This document shows positions 32,590 through 35,856 of a stretch of 35,856 nucleotides of DNA, in pieces. Source of the DNA: DATJUF01 sp035524095. Lineage in GTDB: Bacteria; Desulfobacterota; Binatia; Binatales; Binataceae. Where the stretch lies: the NCBI GenBank assembly GCA_035524095.1, contig DATKPK010000147.1, forward strand, positions 1 to 35,856, written 5' to 3'. The position numbers and the translations under genes are program-made. Position 1 is the stretch's first letter. Each line of letters opens with the position of its first letter. The notes beneath the pieces were generated by a model, which saw nothing but the letters and a program-made list of their open reading frames with translations, was not told where the DNA came from and did not search any database.

Positions 32590-33216
32590 TCATTTGCCTG
32601 CACCAGCCAGGTGGCTTACAAAATCCTGGAACAACGGCCGGTAGCTCGGATGCCGCTCCGGATGGTATTGCACACCGGCTGTCCATGCCCGCCGCTCCAT
32701 GCGCACTTGCTCGATAACGTCATCGGCCGGTGACCATGCCTCAACCGTCAGGCCGTCAGCCACTTTCTCGAGCGCCTGATGATGGGTGCTGTTGACCGCT
32801 TCAAACCGATGGCGCGCACACAAACTGTGGCGCAACGGATGAACCTTAACCGTTTCGATCACGTCGTGATTCGGTATATCGAGCCGCAACGTTCCACCCA
32901 GTGCGACGTTCAGCACTTGAATCCCACGGCATATCGCCAGCAGTGGAAGATTACGTTCCAACACAATTCTAAGCGCTTCGAATTCCCATTCGTCACGCAA
33001 TGGATCGGCGTCGATTATCAAAGCCGGGTCAATCGCCGGTTGGTGCAGGAAGCTGGCCGAGATATCTTCGCCGCCGCTCAGCAAAAGTCCGTCCGCTGCG
33101 GTCAGATCGATTGGCCCCAGCCGCGCATTCTCTAGTTCAATCTCGTGGAAATCAGCGAACGCTCGCTCAAATGACGCTTGATCACATGCACGAATCCAGC
33201 TTGCGACTTTCAACAT
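32590..33216 (-). CDS. Class I glutamine amidotransferase-like hydrolase (peptidase C26, PuuD-like)
   Basis: 208 residues. Seen: the oxyanion loop DGLLLSGGEDIS, the nucleophile elbow LLAICRGIQVLN with C96, and the H185-x-E187 pair in GVQYHPERHP, completing a Cys-His-Glu triad. The SGGEDI and AICRGIQ forms match gamma-glutamyl-GABA hydrolases (PuuD) and related C26 enzymes, which cut gamma-glutamyl amides. The true substrate is unknown. The protein is somewhat short compared with PuuD (about 250), lacking part of the N-terminus. The ATG at 33216 has no obvious SD. Its position upstream of transglutaminase 2 suggests joint action on glutamyl or other amide bonds. Confidence 0.85.
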   Translation of the reverse strand: MLKVASWIRACDQASFERAFADFHEIELENARLGPIDLTAADGLLLSGGEDISASFLHQPAIDPALIIDADPLRDEWEFEALRIVLERNLPLLAICRGIQVLNVALGGTLRLDIPNHDVIETVKVHPLRHSLCARHRFEAVNSTHHQALEKVADGLTVEAWSPADDVIEQVRMERRAWTAGVQYHPERHPSYRPLFQDFVSHLAGAGK

Positions 33217-33635
33217 GATGACTTATGCACCACCATCACTCCCGCCTCAACCTCATCTTATCCTATCCAGCCCAATGATTCGCACACCTAATGTTTCAAG
33301 AGCTGCCTATTGACGAATTACTCAAGCGTTACCGGCGCGCTTCACATGCGCATATTGCACCGGTTGTACCCGACGATTTCTGGCTGGAGCGCTACGCAAG
33401 CTAGCGCCGCTTCATCTCAAGTTTAGTCCACGATGCAATCGACTCTCCCCCGATTGAGTTAGCCATGAGCAAATGCTTACGATTTGAGCACCGCCCAGAA
33501 CTTAGCAAGAGCATTTCGCGGCTCCGAGAGGGCGCGTCTTTTGCTGCGATTAGGCTCACCGCGTGACTGCGGGTTCACCGCATGGATACGGTCGCGCCGA
33601 AGTTTTAGGGGGCAAAACGTCGGAGATGATTACTT
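33217..33635. other. Divergent intergenic region with a 37-codon ORF
   Basis: 419 bases lie between the C26 hydrolase start and the next plus-strand ORF. The only coding-like content is a plus-strand ORF at 33291-33404 (37 codons, starting MFQELPIDELLKRY and ending FWLERYAS) without an SD. TTGAGT at 33456-33461 with TTACGA 17 bases on is a weak promoter-like pair. I see no RNA gene or strong hairpin. Confidence 0.25.
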
Positions 33636-33965
33636 ATGGATAATCGCCAACTACTGGATAAGTGGCGCGAATTCTACGCGACGACTTTGTTCGATCTGCC
33701 GGCCGCAGCAGCTCAAAGCCTGGTGCTCAGTGCCGATCAACATCGACGCCAGGAACGCCTGGGGACGGCCGCGTGGCGCGCCTACGACGCCTGGATGTGG
33801 CTCGTCAATGAAACCGCCAATCGGCTTTACTCAACTACCGCCGGACGGTCACCAGCGCTGGGCGGACATCTCCGGCTGGTTGCCACCGACCGCAAATCGG
33901 CGAACAATTCGTGGCGGACGCTGGCAGAAGGATTTCAATCCGATAGTCGGCTTGATGCGCGATAA
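33636..33965 (+). CDS. Small helical protein, unknown
   Basis: 109 residues, not recognised. GGAG at 33622-33625 is 10 bases before the ATG, slightly long but usable. Residues 1-66 look natural and helical (MDNRQLLDKWREFYATTLFD, AWRAYDAWMWLVNETANRLY), faintly like phasin or PHA-synthase-subunit type helices. The last 40 residues are more basic and irregular. The reading frame overlaps the 3' end of the allophanate hydrolase gene on the other strand by 31 bp, so the tail may be antisense-shaped. It could be a genuine small protein or a remnant; a frameshift after residue 66 is possible. Confidence 0.4.
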   Translation: MDNRQLLDKWREFYATTLFDLPAAAAQSLVLSADQHRRQERLGTAAWRAYDAWMWLVNETANRLYSTTAGRSPALGGHLRLVATDRKSANNSWRTLAEGFQSDSRLDAR

Positions 33966-35764
33966 CCCCTCCATCCGCCGAACTCGCTGATATCGCGTGC
34001 TCCCCCAATTGCGCCGGCCTCACATATAAAGCCGATTCGGATCGATTCATCTTCAAGCACGACCTTACCCAGTCCCAGCGGGGGCGCGATTCTCGGCAGC
34101 AACGTACCAATGGAATCGCTGGGTAGGCTCCAGACTTCTCCTTCGAGGCTGTAGCCCTCAGCGCCTGACTGCGCCAAGGCAGGCCGCCCGACCGAGCCGT
34201 CAAGCGCGAACATTCGATATAGTGGCGCAGTCCGGCAGCTACCGACGAACGTTCCACCCAAGCCTATCAGGTCTTGATTCAGCGGTTCGCCGCGCATGTG
34301 CGCGCCGAAAACCACAATCTCCAGTACCCTATCTTTCACGGCCTCTTGATTCTTTCCTGTACCGAGCGGCTGCTTCGGCATCTCGATACCGGTCGCACCA
34401 AGTGTGAAGTTCGCCGCTCGCTGCAACGCATCGGCGAACGACGCCAGACGTGCATCGCTCCAGGCCGGTCCGATCAACGTCACTCCAGTCGGCAGGCCCT
34501 TGGCTGTGAAGCCGCTGGGAATCGCGATTCCCGCCATGTCCAACAGGTTGGTGAACGTCGTGTAGTAGCCGAGATTCGTATTGCGCGCCACAGGCTCGGC
34601 CAACACCTCCTCGATTCTGTAAGTCGTTGCGGTTGTCGGCAGCAGCAGAAAATCGATCGTCTCCCATAGCGGAGTGACCGCGCGTTTCAACTCGGCCAGC
34701 CGATGCTCGGCACGAAACAATTCGGCCGCGCTAAAATTCCTGCCGCCAAGAATTATCTCGCGCACCACCGGACTAACATCATCCGGGTGCGCTGCAATGA
34801 ACTCTCCCAAGTCTGCCGTCCGCTCTGCCACCCACGGACCGTAAAGCAGGCTCGCAGCTTCACTGAACGGCGTATAATCGGTCTCGATGATCTCGCCACC
34901 GATCGCGGCGGTGCGTGCGACCGCCACTTGAAACAGCCGCTCAGCCTCGCCATCGCCGAAAAATTGCAATTGTTCGCGCTTCGGCACCCCGAAACGGAAG
35001 GTCTTCGGCGCTTGTCCGTAATTGAGCGCGAAACCCGCTGGCGGATGACGCGAATAGGGATCATCGGCATCGAATCCCTTCATCACCTGCGCGACCCGCA
35101 TCGCGTCACCAACTGTCAGCGCCATCACGGTGACGCAATCCGCCGACCGGCAGGCAGGCACAAGCCCGCTCATGCTGAAAAGTCCACGCGTAGGCTTGTA
35201 GCCGACTATATTGTTGAACGCCGCCGGCACCCGGCCCGATCCCGCAGTATCCGTTGCAACTGCGAAACTCACCAGACCTGACGCCACCGCGACCGCCGAG
35301 CCGGAACTCGAACCGCCCGGAATCATCGTCGCGTCGAATGGATTGCGCGGAATTCCATAGTCCGACCGCACGCCCACCAGTCCCGTCGCAAACTGATCCA
35401 GATTGGTCTTGCCGACAAAGATTGCGCCCGCCTCGACCAACCGCTCAACCACTGCTGCGCTCTTCGCTGGCATGTATGAATATGCCGGGCAGGCGAGAGT
35501 GGTCGGCATCCCCGCCACGTCGATACTGTCCTTGACCCCGAACGGAAGTCCGTAGAGCGGCAACTGCGAGCTCTGCCTGACCCGCCGTGTCAGGTCTTTT
35601 GCCCGCTCTAAGACTGCCGCGTCATCAGGTCGCGAAATCCAGACGTGATCGTCACCCGCATCCGCGATCCGCCGAAGCACCTCCCCGATAACTCGCTCCG
35701 GCGTTACGACGCCATCGCGATAGGCTGCGCTCAACCGCTCGCAATCAAAGCTCAACTTACTCAT
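33935..35764 (-). CDS. atzF: Allophanate hydrolase, AtzF type
   Basis: 609 residues in two domains. Residues 1 to about 450 are an amidase-signature domain whose Ser-cisSer-Lys triad reads K78 (FGVKDSIDV), S152 (GGSSSGSAVAV) and S176 (DTAGSGRVPAAFN), with the same spacings as AtzF. Residues about 465-600 form the small C-terminal domain, with EIVVFGAHMRGEPLNQDL and ALDGSVGRPALAQSG, found in allophanate hydrolases. It converts allophanate to ammonia and CO2, the second half of urea breakdown without urease and the last step of cyanuric acid degradation. No urea carboxylase or biuret hydrolase is inside the window; the bases to its 5' side run out at 35856. The ATG at 35764 has no clear SD. Nothing else is recognisable in 35765-35856. 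Confidence 0.93.
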   Translation of the reverse strand: MSKLSFDCERLSAAYRDGVVTPERVIGEVLRRIADAGDDHVWISRPDDAAVLERAKDLTRRVRQSSQLPLYGLPFGVKDSIDVAGMPTTLACPAYSYMPAKSAAVVERLVEAGAIFVGKTNLDQFATGLVGVRSDYGIPRNPFDATMIPGGSSSGSAVAVASGLVSFAVATDTAGSGRVPAAFNNIVGYKPTRGLFSMSGLVPACRSADCVTVMALTVGDAMRVAQVMKGFDADDPYSRHPPAGFALNYGQAPKTFRFGVPKREQLQFFGDGEAERLFQVAVARTAAIGGEIIETDYTPFSEAASLLYGPWVAERTADLGEFIAAHPDDVSPVVREIILGGRNFSAAELFRAEHRLAELKRAVTPLWETIDFLLLPTTATTYRIEEVLAEPVARNTNLGYYTTFTNLLDMAGIAIPSGFTAKGLPTGVTLIGPAWSDARLASFADALQRAANFTLGATGIEMPKQPLGTGKNQEAVKDRVLEIVVFGAHMRGEPLNQDLIGLGGTFVGSCRTAPLYRMFALDGSVGRPALAQSGAEGYSLEGEVWSLPSDSIGTLLPRIAPPLGLGKVVLEDESIRIGFICEAGAIGGARDISEFGGWRGYRASSRLSD

Positions 35765-35856
35765 TCGATAAAAGATAGAGGGTTCAGCGGACTAGGGGTA
35801 GGTTTATCTCGACAGCAGCTACGCCCTGCGTGAACAAATCGAGTTGATAAACTGGT

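Overview
The window looks like chromosomal DNA from a free-living, Gram-negative (diderm), probably soil or subsurface bacterium with moderately high G+C. Supporting this are a type II secretion GspC protein, a lipobox lipoprotein, full-length SppA, glutathione synthesis (GCS2-type gshA plus glutaredoxin) and a large share of CoA-ester and ring-oxidation enzymes. The gene mix resembles uncultured Binatota or Desulfobacterota-like lineages, but that is an impression: the window has no rRNA or other firm phylogenetic marker. I see no tRNA, rRNA, CRISPR array, transposase, integrase or phage gene.

Region 1 (1-4.8 kb): the 3' end of an amidohydrolase with a strong terminator, an EmrB/QacA-type MFS exporter behind a near-consensus promoter, a stand-alone molybdopterin-binding domain protein, a small exported glycine-rich protein, an ArsC/Spx-like thiol protein and a LysR regulator. 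Region 2 (4.8-10.4 kb) is acyl-CoA and hydroxyacid metabolism: a glutaryl-CoA dehydrogenase-like enzyme divergent from the LysR gene with an LTTR-like box between them, an SDR, a D-2-hydroxyacid dehydrogenase and an ADP-forming acyl-CoA synthetase with its ATP-grasp half first. Region 3 (10.4-20.4 kb) is mostly envelope and housekeeping: a propeller-like lipoprotein, SppA, a DUF2333 protein, a D-Ala-D-Ala carboxypeptidase with a Tat-like leader, the gshA-gspC pair and glycerol kinase.

Region 4 (20.6-24.3 kb) is a compact minus-strand operon: comF, a SAM methyltransferase, purM, purN, grxC and a cold-shock-like OB-fold protein. The first four genes overlap by 4 bp or lie a few bases apart. Region 5 (24.4-30.3 kb) looks catabolic: class III CoA transferase, two NTF2/SnoaL-like proteins, an amidohydrolase_2 enzyme, a VanA-like Rieske oxygenase and an LLM flavin/F420-type oxidoreductase. 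I infer uptake and breakdown of an aromatic or similar acid; the substrate cannot be read from sequence. Region 6 (30.6-35.8 kb) holds two transglutaminase-like proteins facing each other, a class I glutamine-amidotransferase-like (peptidase C26) hydrolase, a small unknown ORF and an AtzF-type allophanate hydrolase. Together these suggest amide and urea-type nitrogen salvage.

Many start codons were moved downstream from the longest reading frame, using Shine-Dalgarno (SD) sites, family start positions or overlap with neighbours. No database search was possible, so family calls rest on recognised motifs. The best candidates for something undescribed are the region 5 cluster, the gshA-gspC coupling, the transglutaminase pair with its C26 hydrolase, and the SDR with a mycofactocin-type insert.
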